From NCBI RefSeq assembly GCF_019049285.1, contig NZ_JAGMUL010000208.1, positions 62,001 through 126,000 on the forward strand: a DNA stretch of 64,000 bases. Reading direction: 5' to 3'. The stretch's first letter is position 1. Each line of letters begins with the position of its first letter. The DNA comes from Streptomyces sp. AC550_RSS872 (GTDB taxonomy: Bacteria; Actinomycetota; Actinomycetes; Streptomycetales; Streptomycetaceae). The translations under genes and the position numbers were made by a program. The notes under the pieces are model-generated. The model worked only from the letters and a program-made list of their open reading frames with translations, was not told the DNA's origin and did not search any database. Shown one piece after another: positions 8,006 through 16,881 of the stretch.

Positions 8006-8185
8006 TTGTACTTCACCGACCGTGGCATCGAGGAACTGGAGAAGCGGCGCGGCGAGGAGGAGGTCACCTTCGAGTGGCTCGCCGAGCAGCTGCGGACGTT
8101 CGTCGATCTCAACCCGGACTTCGAGGTGCCGGTGGAGCGGCTGGCGACGTGGCTGGCCCGCCTGGACGACGAGGACGACGACTAG
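8006..8185 (+). CDS. Small conserved actinobacterial protein (DUF6104-type)
   Basis: A 59-residue acidic protein starting MYFTDRGIEELEKRRGEEEV and ending in a run of Asp and Glu. I recall near-identical proteins across Streptomyces under the DUF6104 label; no function is known. The start is TTG at 8006 with AGGAGC 6 bases upstream; a further in-frame TTG at 7979 lacks a ribosome site. Helices predicted from the pattern EELEKRR and VERLATWLARLDD suggest a small helical bundle. The palindromic element at 8194 begins 8 bases after its stop. Confidence 0.75.
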   Translation: MYFTDRGIEELEKRRGEEEVTFEWLAEQLRTFVDLNPDFEVPVERLATWLARLDDEDDD

Positions 8186-8193
8186 ACGACTAG

Positions 8194-8417
8194 GGGGTGT
8201 TTTGAAGGTCCCGTACAGTACCCGCGGCGCCCGGCACGCACCCTCGCCGCACCGGCCAAAGGCCCAAGTGGCTCCTACGCCACTCTCGGCTTCGCTCGAG
8301 CGGGGGGGGGACCCCATCGAGGGCCTTCGGCCGGCACGCCGAGGGCACGCACCGGCTGTGACGCCAAGCCGCTGCCGCGGCGGGCGCGGGCACCGCACGG
8401 GACTTTCAAAACACCCC
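8194..8417. repeat. MITE-like palindromic element A
   Basis: A 224-bp element bounded by 20-bp terminal inverted repeats with one mismatch: left 8194-8213 starts GGGGTGTTTTGAA, right 8398-8417 ends TTCAAAACACCCC. The interior contains CGGCACGC..CGAGGGCACGC words also found inside element C at 45078. It encodes no transposase and would have to be moved in trans. Confidence 0.6.
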
Positions 8418-8419
8418 TG

Positions 8420-8524
8420 GGGCGTGTCCGCAAAGTCCCGTCGTCCGCCCGGAGGGCGGTCCCCGCGGCGCCGTGGGGGAGCGTGCCAGGCGTCGCGGGG
8501 CAGGCGGGACTTGCGGACACGCCC
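8420..8524. repeat. MITE-like palindromic element B (short form)
   Basis: A 105-bp element with terminal repeats GTGTCCGCAAAGTCCCG-type: left 8420-8440, right 8505-8524 (one-base indel). Both inner flanks match element C in the opposite orientation (for example TCGTCCGCCCGGAGGGCGG and GCGTGCCAGGCGTCGCGGGG), so B looks like C with about 140 bp of its middle lost. It lies two bases from element A. Confidence 0.65.
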
Positions 8525-8600
8525 AGGGCCTGTCCCGCGAATACGCGGCGCCGCCGCGGGGCCGCGATAGGCCGTCGATCGTCTGCGGCACCATCGGGGG

Positions 8601-8653
8601 GTGGTCGCGCCCGCGCGGCGGAGCCGCATGTTCCCTGAAGCCCCGCGCCCCTT
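8601..8653. repeat. Streptomyces REP-type element
   Basis: GGTCGCGCCCGCGCGGCGGAGCCGCAT-type sequence followed by CCCCGCGCCCCTTCAGGGGC; closely matches the element at 42661-42727 and shares the GGGGCGCGGGG core of the tandem array at 52486. It forms GC-rich hairpins. The rest of the gap up to 8834 holds only semi-repeated ACTCCTGC-containing words (8689-8755) and the promoter for the next gene. Confidence 0.55.
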
Positions 8654-8834
8654 CAGGGGCCCTCCCGAACCGACCAATGCCCGCCCCGGCTGCTCCTGCG
8701 GCCGACGCCCGTCCACTCCTGCGCCAACGCCCGCATACTCCTGCAACCAACCTGGGTATTAGCCTCGTCGCTGTTCAAGTGGGCGCCGTCCAGGATCGGT
8801 TGACCTGACGGCTCGGGCTCTTCGGGGGAGCGGT

Positions 8835-9191
8835 ATGAGTCACATCCAGGACATCCAACTGCCGGACGGCACGGTGATCACCGCCCGGATCGGCGCGGCC
8901 GACCCCTACGACGACCAGGAGGACGTCGGCTTCACCGAGGCCGCCGTCGCCAAGGTCGAACAGCTCCAGGATCTGATCAAGGCCGTCGGCGGCACCGTGC
9001 TCGACGCGGCCCGGGCGGCCAAGCCGGACGAGGCCTCCATCACCTTCGGCGTGGAACTGACCGCCAAGGAGGGCCTGGCCGTCGCCGTGCTCGCGCGTGG
9101 GGAGGCCAAGGCGTCCCTGGAGGTCACCCTCACCTGGCAGTTCGATCGCGGCGGCGCCGAGGAGGGCGACCGGAGAGCGGTCGGCGCATGA
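8835..9191 (+). CDS. Trypsin-co-occurring (Trypco1/CU044_2847-type) protein
   Basis: A 118-residue protein with a beta-rich N-terminal half (IQLPDGTVITARIG) and a C-terminal domain ending in a strand series (ASITFGVELTAKEGLAVAVLARGEAKASLEVTLTWQF). This matches the small domain that accompanies trypsin-like peptidases in actinobacterial conflict systems. It overlaps the next gene by ATGA, and that gene does encode a trypsin fold. RBS GGGGGAG is 6 bases from the ATG. Its role is inferred to be a sensor or regulator of the protease; it has no catalytic motif. Confidence 0.8.
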   Translation: MSHIQDIQLPDGTVITARIGAADPYDDQEDVGFTEAAVAKVEQLQDLIKAVGGTVLDAARAAKPDEASITFGVELTAKEGLAVAVLARGEAKASLEVTLTWQFDRGGAEEGDRRAVGA

Positions 9192-11137
9192 GCGAGCGGC
9201 ACGATCGTCTCTTCGAGCTGGTCAGGGCGGCCACCGTCCATCTGCTCCCGGCCGGCGGCAAGGACGGCCCGTTATGGGGCAGCGGCTTCTTCGTCGCGCC
9301 CGGCTGGGTGCTGACCGCCGCCCATGTGCTGTGCCGGCACCTCGCGACGGACCGCACCCTCGTCTTCCGGGTGCGCGGCGAGGGCGTCGACGCCGAGGCC
9401 CGGCTCGCGGAGTGGCTGATCACCGACCCGCGCAACCCCAAGGTCCCGCTGGCCGAGGACCTGGCCCTGGTCCGGCTGACCGGCGAGCACTTCCACGAGT
9501 GCGTGTGGCTCACCGACCGCGCCGCCCGCCACTCCGGCGCGCTGAAGGCCTGCGGCTACTACCCAGGCCCGCCCGAGGCCCACTTCCGCATGGTGGACGC
9601 CGTGATCAACGGCCAGGAGGACACCCACGGGCTGATCATCAAGCCCGACATCGACCTCCAGCCCGGTATGTCCGGCGGCCCGCTGCTGGACCCGGAGTCG
9701 GGAGCCGTCGTAGGACTGATCAAGTCCAAGCGCAAGGACAAGGACGGCGGCAAGGCCGTGGCCATCGCCGCGCTGCGCCGCTTCGGGGACACGTACCGCA
9801 CGGTCATGGCCGCCCATGACCGCTGGCACGGCGAGGAGCCGTCGGAGAGCGGGGACAACTGGATCGACCTCCAGGGCGGGCCGACGGACGGCCAGGGCGC
9901 CGTCTGGACGCCCCGCGACCGGCGCCGGGCGCTCGCCCTGCTGGCCGAGCTGCCGCCCCCGCCCGACGAGCCCACCGTCAATGTCCTCGCCAAGGTGGCG
10001 CGCAGCGGCTTCCGGTGGCCGGGTGCCACGCCCGAGCTGCGGACCTGGCGTGACGGCCATGGTCTGCTCTATGAGGGCACCACCCCGCTCGACCCGCTCA
10101 CCTTCCTGCGCTACCTCAGGCTCGTCGAGGCCCACGCCCGCGCGCGGGACGCGGGCAGCCCGGCCCTCGCCGACTGGATCACCAGGCGGCTGCGCAGGGA
10201 CCCCCGCCGCGATCTGCACGCGCTGGCCCGGGACGTCACGCTCCCCGACGAACTCCGGCCGCAGCCCGGCGACCACGGCCCGGAACGCGTGGTGATCTCC
10301 TATCCCGGCCCCGGCGAGGGCCCCGTCGTGGCCCTGCTGCTGGACCCGGTGATCAGCGCGCAGCCCGTCCGGTTCTTCTGGCAGATCTGGTACGACGACG
10401 GCGACGGCCTGCCCGAACTCCACAAGGAGGACCGCTCCGTGCACGGCTGCCGGCCCGACGAACTCGTCCAGGCGCTGCGCGTCCCGCTGGGCGGACTGCT
10501 GGAGTCCAAGGACCGGGAGGGCCACCCCGTACCGCTCGAAGTCGGCCTGCCCGCCGAACACTTCGACACCGCCGTGCACCGCTGGCGGTTCGCGGACATC
10601 GCCGCCCTGAACGACCCCGGGCACCTGGGCGCACGCCGTCGCCTCGTGCTGCGCGCTCTTGAGCGCCGGGGATATCCGGACAACCCCTGGCTCGACCGCT
10701 GGCAGGGCATCACGGCCGGGCGGCGCTTCGAGGGCTGGCGCATGCCCCCGCCGGGCGCCGTGGACGCCACCGGCTACCACGCCGCCGAGCGCCACCGCAT
10801 CCCCGTGATGTGCCGCCCGGCCGGACAGGGCACCGGCCACGTCGCCATGAAGCACGCGCTGCGCAGCGGCCACCCGGTGGCGCTCTGGCACATCGGCCCG
10901 CACCCCGAGCGCGGCGCCTGTCTGCCGGAGTGCGACACGCTCCACGCGCGCGTGGAGAAGTTCCTCGAAACGATCGGCTCGCTCGCCGAACTCCCCGACC
11001 GGCTGCGGCACGTACGGCAGGACATCAGCGAACAACGGCCCGACAGCGCCTGGGCCGAACCACTCGCCCTGCTCTACGACGACCCGCGCCGGCCGCTGCC
11101 GGCCGAGGAGACCGAAACCGTGGACGCACCGCTGTGA
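9188..11137 (+). CDS. Trypsin-like serine protease fused to a VMAP-C-like region
   Basis: A 649-residue cytoplasmic protein without a signal peptide. Residues 25-215 are a chymotrypsin-fold protease with an apparently intact triad: His46 in LTAAH, Asp91 in EDLALVRL, Ser162 in PGMSGGPLL. Residues about 235-350 are helical and Leu-rich. Residues about 360-630 (VVISYPGPG, RFFWQIWYDDGDG, then PVALWHIGPHPERGACLPECD and a C-terminal helical end) resemble the C-terminal domain of vWA-MoxR-associated proteins (VMAP). In such systems a protease is the presumed effector, released when the MoxR/vWA pair signals. The gene order with Trypco1 upstream and MoxR and vWA genes downstream supports this. Confidence 0.85.
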   Translation: MSERHDRLFELVRAATVHLLPAGGKDGPLWGSGFFVAPGWVLTAAHVLCRHLATDRTLVFRVRGEGVDAEARLAEWLITDPRNPKVPLAEDLALVRLTGEHFHECVWLTDRAARHSGALKACGYYPGPPEAHFRMVDAVINGQEDTHGLIIKPDIDLQPGMSGGPLLDPESGAVVGLIKSKRKDKDGGKAVAIAALRRFGDTYRTVMAAHDRWHGEEPSESGDNWIDLQGGPTDGQGAVWTPRDRRRALALLAELPPPPDEPTVNVLAKVARSGFRWPGATPELRTWRDGHGLLYEGTTPLDPLTFLRYLRLVEAHARARDAGSPALADWITRRLRRDPRRDLHALARDVTLPDELRPQPGDHGPERVVISYPGPGEGPVVALLLDPVISAQPVRFFWQIWYDDGDGLPELHKEDRSVHGCRPDELVQALRVPLGGLLESKDREGHPVPLEVGLPAEHFDTAVHRWRFADIAALNDPGHLGARRRLVLRALERRGYPDNPWLDRWQGITAGRRFEGWRMPPPGAVDATGYHAAERHRIPVMCRPAGQGTGHVAMKHALRSGHPVALWHIGPHPERGACLPECDTLHARVEKFLETIGSLAELPDRLRHVRQDISEQRPDSAWAEPLALLYDDPRRPLPAEETETVDAPL

Positions 11138-11273
11138 ACAGCACCGAAGCCTGGCCGAAATCTCAGGTGTATTACGGCAGTTCCGGGTATGTTTCCAGGG
11201 GCCCGCTGCGGGCGCACGACGCTCCCTTCGGCCAGGACGTGGACCACCACCGACCGTCGACGAGGAGCGCACC

Positions 11274-12272
11274 ATGAGCGAGTGGTTCATCTACCGGGGC
11301 GTCGGGGAGCCGGATCCGGCCAGGATCGACGCGCTGCCGGAACCACCGCCCTGGCGGAAGTTCGACGCCACGCCCGTCGACTACGAGGTCCCGCAGCTCG
11401 ACTCCGCCACCCACCGCAGGCTCGGCGAGCGCACCGTCCCGCTGCCCGTCCAGGACCCCGACGCCCTCGAACTCGTCAACGCCGCCCTGTATCTGAGGCG
11501 CCCGCTGCTCGTCACCGGTGAACCCGGTGTCGGCAAGTCGACACTCGCCCACTCCGTCGCCTACGAGCTCGACCTCGGCCGGGTCCTGGAGTGGCCGATC
11601 GTGAGCCGCAGCGAACTGCGCGACGGCCTCTACACCTACGACGCCATCGGCCGCCTCCAGGACGCCCAGCTGCCCGGCGAGGAAGGCGCCCAGGACATCG
11701 GCCGGTACATCAGGCTCGGCCCGCTCGGCACCGCCCTGCTCGCCGCCGACAAGCCCCGGGTGCTGCTCATCGACGAGCTCGACAAGAGCGACATCGACCT
11801 GCCGAACGACCTCCTGAACGTCCTGGAGGAGGGCCGCTTCGCCATCCCCGAGCTGGAGCGCATCGCCGACCGCGACCCGGAGGTCCGGGTCCTCACCGAC
11901 GACGGACGCCGGGTCACGGTGACGGGCGGTCAGGTCCTTTGTCACGCCTTCCCGTTCGTCATCATGACCAGCAACCGCGAGCGCGAGTTCCCCGCCGCCC
12001 TGCTGCGCCGCTGCATCCCGCTCGACCTCAAGGCCCCGCGGGACGAAAGGCTCGCCGCCCTCGTCCAGGCCCACTTCGGACAAGGCGCCTACGAGGCCAA
12101 CCGCGACCTCGTCGACCAGTTCACCCAGTCCGAGGCGGACGGCGCGCTGCGCCCCACCGACCAGCTGCTCAACGCCATCTTCCTCACCCAGCACGCCGCC
12201 CGGGAGGCAGACCGGCGCCGCGAGGAGATCTCGGAGTTGCTGATGCAGCCCCTCGACCGAGGGCCCCGGTAG
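11274..12272 (+). CDS. MoxR-type AAA+ ATPase
   Basis: A 332-residue AAA+ ATPase of the MoxR group. Walker A is GEPGVGKST (about residues 82-90), Walker B is VLLIDELDKSD (about 162-172), sensor-1-like IMTSNREREFP is near 225, and the arginine-finger region ALLRRCIPLDL follows. These ATPases work with vWA-domain partners as remodelling chaperones or activators; the partner is encoded three bases downstream. Start ATG at 11274 follows GAGGAG. The C-terminal part (LLNAIFLTQHAAREADRRR) is helical. Confidence 0.92.
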   Translation: MSEWFIYRGVGEPDPARIDALPEPPPWRKFDATPVDYEVPQLDSATHRRLGERTVPLPVQDPDALELVNAALYLRRPLLVTGEPGVGKSTLAHSVAYELDLGRVLEWPIVSRSELRDGLYTYDAIGRLQDAQLPGEEGAQDIGRYIRLGPLGTALLAADKPRVLLIDELDKSDIDLPNDLLNVLEEGRFAIPELERIADRDPEVRVLTDDGRRVTVTGGQVLCHAFPFVIMTSNREREFPAALLRRCIPLDLKAPRDERLAALVQAHFGQGAYEANRDLVDQFTQSEADGALRPTDQLLNAIFLTQHAAREADRRREEISELLMQPLDRGPR

Positions 12273-12275
12273 CCG

Positions 12276-15200
12276 ATGCCGCCCCGTGCCCCCGACCTCC
12301 CGGCCGACGGCGTGAGCCCCGTGCTCACGGCGCTGGTCACGCGTATGCGGGACGCGGGCATCCCACCCGGTGTCGAGGAGCTGGCGGACGCCCTGTGGCT
12401 GGCCCGCTGGCTGCCTGCGTCCCCGGAACGGGCCGACAGGGCGACAGCGGCCCCCGCGCCCGGCCCGGAACCGGCCCTCGGTCCCGGCCCGCTCCCCCCG
12501 CTCCCACCCCGGCCCCTCGGCCCGCCCGACGACGACGAGGAGCGGCAGCCCGACAGCGCCCGCCTGTTCGCGCCCGGCCCGGGCGGCGACGACACCGACG
12601 TCCGGATGACCCCGGTGCGCGTCCCCGCAGCCCCCGCCCTGCCCGAACCCCTCGCCCTGCAACGGGGGTTACGGCCGCTCCAGCGCTACCGCGCCCCCGT
12701 ACGCCCCGTCCCGCGCACCCTCGACGAGCACGCCACCGCCGAGCGCGCCGCCGAGTCCGGCCTCGTCCTGCCCGTCCTGCGCACCGACCGGCGCCGCGAG
12801 GCCCGGCTGCTGCTCCTGATGGACGTCTCCACCTCGACGGTCGTATGGCAGCAGGCCCTCGACGAACTGCGCCAGGTCTGCGCCCGCGCCGGTGCCTTCC
12901 GCGAGGTGCAGGTGCGCTATCTGCACGAGGCGCCCGGCGGACTGCCCGGCTGCGCGGCCGGCCCCGAGCCCGGTGCCGCCCTGCACGCACCGGAGCAGCT
13001 CAGCGACCCGACCGGCCGCCGGGTCACCCTGCTGCTCAGCGACTGCGCCGGGCCCATGTGGCGCAGCGGACAGGTGCAGCGGCTGCTGCACCGCTGGGCC
13101 ACCACCGCGCCCGTGGCCGTCGTACAGCCGCTGCCGCAGCGGATGTGGCTGCGCACCCATCTGCCCGCCCGGCGTGGGGTGTTGCACCGGCGCGAGGGCC
13201 CCGCGGGGTCGCTGCGGTTCCGGCCCGACAAGGAACCGGTGGCCTTCGGCGCGCTGCCCGTGCCCGTGCTCGCGCTGCGGCGGGAGTCGGTGGAGGGCTG
13301 GGCGCGGCTGGTCTCCGGCGCGACGGGACAGTCGCTGTCGGCCGCGGCCGGCTGGGTGCGGGCCGACCATCCCGCGTCCGCGGCGCCGGTGCGGGCCGCG
13401 CAGGAACGCACCGGTGCGGAGCGCGTCCGCGCGTTCTGGCGTCCGGCGTCGTCCGAGGCGCGCCGACTGGCGGTGTACCTGTCCGCGGTGCCGCTGTACC
13501 TGCCGGTGATGCAGCTCGTCCAGCACGCCATGCTGGCCGGGAGTGGACCGGACGTGCTGTCCGAGGTGCTGCTGAGCGGGCTGTTGCGGCGCCGGGAGGA
13601 CGCGGACGACCCTCGGGCCGTCCGCTACGACTTCCTGCCGGGCGTGGCCACCGAGCTGCGGTCACGGCTGTCGGTCGACGAGGTGGAGCTGCTGTTCAAG
13701 CACTGCTCCGAGTACGTGGAACGCAAGTTCGGGCGCAGCGCGCGGAACTTCCCCGCGCTCGCGGGAGCGTTCCTGCGGGGCGCGGTGCCACCGGGCGCTG
13801 CCCCGGAACGGCTCACGGACTCGGGAGAGCGGGAACCGGCCGGGCTGCGGGCGTTCGCCGAGGTGTCGGCCGAGGTGCTCAGAGATCTGGGGGCGCGGCT
13901 GCCCGCGGCGGCGGGCGCCACGGTGGCGGGGCAGAGCGCGACGAAACTGCTCGACCTTGGCCGGCAGGCCCTCGCGCGGTTCAACGGCGAGGGGCTCACC
14001 CGGGAACTCGACGCGGCGGTGGAGTACACACGGCGGGCGGTCGCGGTCGCGGGCTCCGGTGGCGAGCGGGTCACCGCCGCCGAGGAGCTGGCCCAGGCGC
14101 TGCTCGCCCGGTGGCGGGTGCGCCGCGTGGGCGAGGACCTGCGGGAGGCGTGGGAGGCGCTCGACGGACAGCCCGTCACGATGCGCGGACGGCTCGTCCT
14201 CGGACTGGTGTACTGGGCCCAGGCGCAGGAGGTGCGGGGGAGCGGGGTCGAGTTCGCCGGGATCCCGCGGAGCCTGCGGGACTGGGCCCGGGGCGAGCCG
14301 GGGCCGGCGGCGGAGCGGGCACGGGACGTACTGCTGTATCTGGCCGACCTCGACCTCGGCGCGGTCCTGGCCGACGAGGACACCGAGCAGACGGCACGGG
14401 CCCGCCGGAGCGCGGCCGCGGAGGCGCTGACCGGCGTACGGCGGTCACTGGGTGAGTCGGAGCCCTACGGCCCGGACTGGCGTGTGCTGCACCTGCACCG
14501 GGCCGTCGACGCGGCGAGCGCGTGGTTCCAGCTGTCCGGCTCGGTGCGTGCCCTCGTAGCCCGGGGTCGGCTGTGGCTCGACCTGGCCCGGGAGCACGAG
14601 GGGTACGCGCCGGTCGCCGACGCCGCCGCGGATGCCGCCGCGAGTGCCGCCGAGGACCTCATGGAGGCGGTCCGGGACGAGACCGCCCTGCCGGCCGCCG
14701 AGCGCTGCCGGATCTGGCTGGACGTGGCCGCCGCCGTCGAGATCCCGCCGACCGAGCGCGAGGAGAGCCTGCTGCTGTACGCAGTGCAGCAGGCCGAGCG
14801 AGCCGCGGGCGACGACCCGGAGCTCGGGTTCGAGTGCCTGGTGCGGGCCGGGCGGATATACCGCGACCGCCACGACCAGACCGGAGGACTGACCGAGCTG
14901 AACCGCGCCGTCGAGGCATGGGAGCAGGCCGTGCGGCTGCTCGGTGAGGACGACCGGCGACGGCCGCACACGCTGGCCGACCTCGGCCGGGCCCTGTATG
15001 TCCGGTTCGGCCTCAGGGCAGAGCCCGACGACATCGCCAGGAGCGTCGACCATCTGCGCCAGGCGGTCGACGAGTGCCCACCGGACGACCCCCAGCTGCC
15101 GTGGCTGCGCCGGAGCCTGGGACGCTCCTACTACCGGCGTTACCTCCTGGCCGGCGTGCTGACCGACCTGTACGAGGCGGACTGGCTGTTCACGGAGGCC

Positions 15201-15536
15201 GCCCGCGGTTCCGAGAACCCGTGGCTGCTCGCCCAGTGCCGGATCAGCCGCGGCAACGTGGCCCGGCTGCTGTACGAGCGCGCGGGTGCCGTCGCCGACC
15301 TGCACAAGGCGGTCGACTTCTACAGCCGGGCCGTCGAGATCGCCGAGGAGGCGGGCGAGGCGGAGCTGGCGGCCGCGGCCCTCACCCAACGCGGTCGGGC
15401 GCGCAAAGCGATGGGCAGGACCTACGAGGCCCGCACCGACTACGACCGTGCCCTCGGCCTGACGGACGACCGCGACCGCGTCCATCTCCTCCGCGCGCTC
15501 ATCTCCCGTCTGTCCCCCGAAACGGCCGCCGAGTGA
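12276..15536 (+). CDS. vWA-domain protein (SAV_2336-type N-terminus) with C-terminal TPR-like helices
   Basis: A 1086-residue partner of the MoxR ATPase. The N-terminal 40 residues (LTALVTRMRDAGIPPGVEEL) are followed by a Pro-rich linker (50-130) and a vWA-like domain with MIDAS sequence MDVSTS near residue 181 and LLLSDCAGP near 250. The middle part is helical with LLRRREDADD..YDFLPGV and a segment resembling AAA-adaptor winged helices. From about residue 560 to the end, helical repeats of TPR type occur (LGRALYVRFG, LGRSYYRRYLL, ALTQRGRARKAMGRTYEARTDYDRALGL). I infer that it senses a trigger and relays it through MoxR. The stop overlaps the next gene by GTGA. Confidence 0.85.
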   Translation: MPPRAPDLPADGVSPVLTALVTRMRDAGIPPGVEELADALWLARWLPASPERADRATAAPAPGPEPALGPGPLPPLPPRPLGPPDDDEERQPDSARLFAPGPGGDDTDVRMTPVRVPAAPALPEPLALQRGLRPLQRYRAPVRPVPRTLDEHATAERAAESGLVLPVLRTDRRREARLLLLMDVSTSTVVWQQALDELRQVCARAGAFREVQVRYLHEAPGGLPGCAAGPEPGAALHAPEQLSDPTGRRVTLLLSDCAGPMWRSGQVQRLLHRWATTAPVAVVQPLPQRMWLRTHLPARRGVLHRREGPAGSLRFRPDKEPVAFGALPVPVLALRRESVEGWARLVSGATGQSLSAAAGWVRADHPASAAPVRAAQERTGAERVRAFWRPASSEARRLAVYLSAVPLYLPVMQLVQHAMLAGSGPDVLSEVLLSGLLRRREDADDPRAVRYDFLPGVATELRSRLSVDEVELLFKHCSEYVERKFGRSARNFPALAGAFLRGAVPPGAAPERLTDSGEREPAGLRAFAEVSAEVLRDLGARLPAAAGATVAGQSATKLLDLGRQALARFNGEGLTRELDAAVEYTRRAVAVAGSGGERVTAAEELAQALLARWRVRRVGEDLREAWEALDGQPVTMRGRLVLGLVYWAQAQEVRGSGVEFAGIPRSLRDWARGEPGPAAERARDVLLYLADLDLGAVLADEDTEQTARARRSAAAEALTGVRRSLGESEPYGPDWRVLHLHRAVDAASAWFQLSGSVRALVARGRLWLDLAREHEGYAPVADAAADAAASAAEDLMEAVRDETALPAAERCRIWLDVAAAVEIPPTEREESLLLYAVQQAERAAGDDPELGFECLVRAGRIYRDRHDQTGGLTELNRAVEAWEQAVRLLGEDDRRRPHTLADLGRALYVRFGLRAEPDDIARSVDHLRQAVDECPPDDPQLPWLRRSLGRSYYRRYLLAGVLTDLYEADWLFTEAARGSENPWLLAQCRISRGNVARLLYERAGAVADLHKAVDFYSRAVEIAEEAGEAELAAAALTQRGRARKAMGRTYEARTDYDRALGLTDDRDRVHLLRALISRLSPETAAE

Positions 15537-15685
15537 CCTTCCCCGCCGAAGACACCCACATACCCCTCCCGGAGATAGCGCCCCCCGACCAGACCGACCA
15601 CCCGGTACTGGCCGCGATCCTCACCGAGCTCCGCGACCGGGAGGGTGACCTCCTGGTCGTCGCCCACTACGAAGACGCGCCATGA
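15533..15685 (+). CDS. RiPP precursor peptide with YxD tail (FxsA-like)
   Basis: A 50-residue peptide, GTG start overlapping the upstream TGA (GTGA) and stop overlapping the maturase ATG (ATGA). It has a leader with the motif PLPEIAP (residues 11-18) and an amphipathic segment (HPVLAAILTELRDREGDLLV), then ends AHYEDAP-COOH. Typical FxsA peptides end FxSxx; here the aromatic-x-polar tripeptide is Tyr46-Glu47-Asp48, two residues before the C-terminus, exactly the place of the cyclophane in the Fxs family. YxD is a known alternative three-residue cyclophane motif. The position between vWA and maturase genes, with translational coupling on both sides, strongly supports the call. Confidence 0.8.
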   Translation: MTFPAEDTHIPLPEIAPPDQTDHPVLAAILTELRDREGDLLVVAHYEDAP

Positions 15686-16881
15686 CGACCCGCCCCCACC
15701 CGCCCTGGCCGTACGCCCTCCTCGACACCACGGCCCACCGGCCCGTCCCCTTCCGGCAGTTCGTGCTGAAGGTGCACGGCCGGTGCAACCTCGACTGCAC
15801 TTACTGCTACCTCTACCAGGGCCCCGACCACGGCTGGCGCGACCGGCCGGCCCGTACCTCCGAGCGCACCATGCGCCGCACCGCGGAGCGGATCGCCGAG
15901 CACGTCCGCGGCCACGGCCTGGACGCCATCCGTATCGAACTCCACGGCGGCGAACCCCTCCTCACCGGCCCCGGCCCCGTCCTCGCCTACGCCGACGCGG
16001 TGCGCGAGGTGGTCGGCTGCCAGGTCACCGCCACCGTCCAGACCAACGGCACCCGTCTGACGGCGGGCGTCCTCGACCGCCTCGCCGGCGCCGGCATCCG
16101 GGTCGGCCTCAGCCTCGACGGCGGACGCGCCGCGCACAACGCTCGCCGGGTCGACCACGCCGGACGCCCCGCCTGGCCCGCCGCCCGCACGGCGGCACAG
16201 CGGCTCGCGGCACGACCGCGGTCGTACGCCGGAATCCTCTGCACGATCGACCTGGCCGCCGACCCCCTGGACGTCTACCGCTCGCTCCTCGCCCTGGGCC
16301 CGCCCGGCGTCGACTTCCTCCTCCCGCACGCCAACTGGGACCGGCCGCCACCCGGCATGCCGAACCGCCCGCCGGGCCGGCACCGCCCCCAGCCCACCCC
16401 CTACGGCGACTGGCTCGCCGCCGTCTTCGACGCCTGGTGGGACGAGGGGCGGCTCAGCACGCGCATACGGCTGTTCCAGGAGATCGCCGGGCTGCTGCTC
16501 GGCTCTGCCAGCCGCGCCGAGGCCGTGGGACTGTCGCCGATGGCGGCCGTCGTGGTGGAGACGGACGGCGCCATCGAACAGGTCGACTCGCTCAGGTCGG
16601 CGTACGAGGGCGCGTCGGAGACCGGGCTCGACGTCTTCCGGCACTCGTTCGACCGCGCCCTGCGCCATCCCGGCGTCGCCGCACGGCAGCTGGGGGAGGG
16701 GGCGCTGGCCGAGGAGTGTCTGGGCTGCCCCGTGGGGAAGGTGTGCGGGGGCGGGAACTACGTGCACCGGTACGCTCCCGGGACCGGGTTCCGGCACCCC
16801 AGTGTCTACTGCGCCGACCTGGAGCGGCTCGTCCGGCACATCGCGCACCGGCTGGAGCGGACGTCACGGGCGACCCGATGA
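15682..16881 (+). CDS. fxsB: FxsB-family radical SAM/SPASM cyclophane-forming peptide maturase
   Basis: A 399-residue radical SAM enzyme. The cluster motif is Cys35-x3-Cys39-x2-Cys42 (GRCNLDCTYCYLY), followed by ELHGGEPLL and TVQTNGTRL. A C-terminal SPASM region has EECLGCPVGKVCGGGNYVHRY and VYCADLE, binding auxiliary iron-sulfur clusters. Family members join an aromatic ring carbon to the beta-carbon of a residue two positions on, making strained three-residue cyclophanes. The substrate is almost certainly the overlapping 50-residue peptide. The symbol refers to family membership; since the tail is YxD rather than FxS, the exact subfamily may differ. Confidence 0.9.
   Translation: MTTRPHPPWPYALLDTTAHRPVPFRQFVLKVHGRCNLDCTYCYLYQGPDHGWRDRPARTSERTMRRTAERIAEHVRGHGLDAIRIELHGGEPLLTGPGPVLAYADAVREVVGCQVTATVQTNGTRLTAGVLDRLAGAGIRVGLSLDGGRAAHNARRVDHAGRPAWPAARTAAQRLAARPRSYAGILCTIDLAADPLDVYRSLLALGPPGVDFLLPHANWDRPPPGMPNRPPGRHRPQPTPYGDWLAAVFDAWWDEGRLSTRIRLFQEIAGLLLGSASRAEAVGLSPMAAVVVETDGAIEQVDSLRSAYEGASETGLDVFRHSFDRALRHPGVAARQLGEGALAEECLGCPVGKVCGGGNYVHRYAPGTGFRHPSVYCADLERLVRHIAHRLERTSRATR

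Noticed and set aside
11591..14455. A 954-codon frame overlapping the MoxR and vWA genes
   Set aside because: Arg/Pro/Gly-rich product crossing two real genes; codon position bias fits the other frames.
15533..15685. Standard FxSxx-COOH FxsA precursor
   Set aside because: The C-terminus lacks Phe-x-Ser; YED is the only good aromatic-x-polar triplet near the end, so a YxD subtype is preferred.
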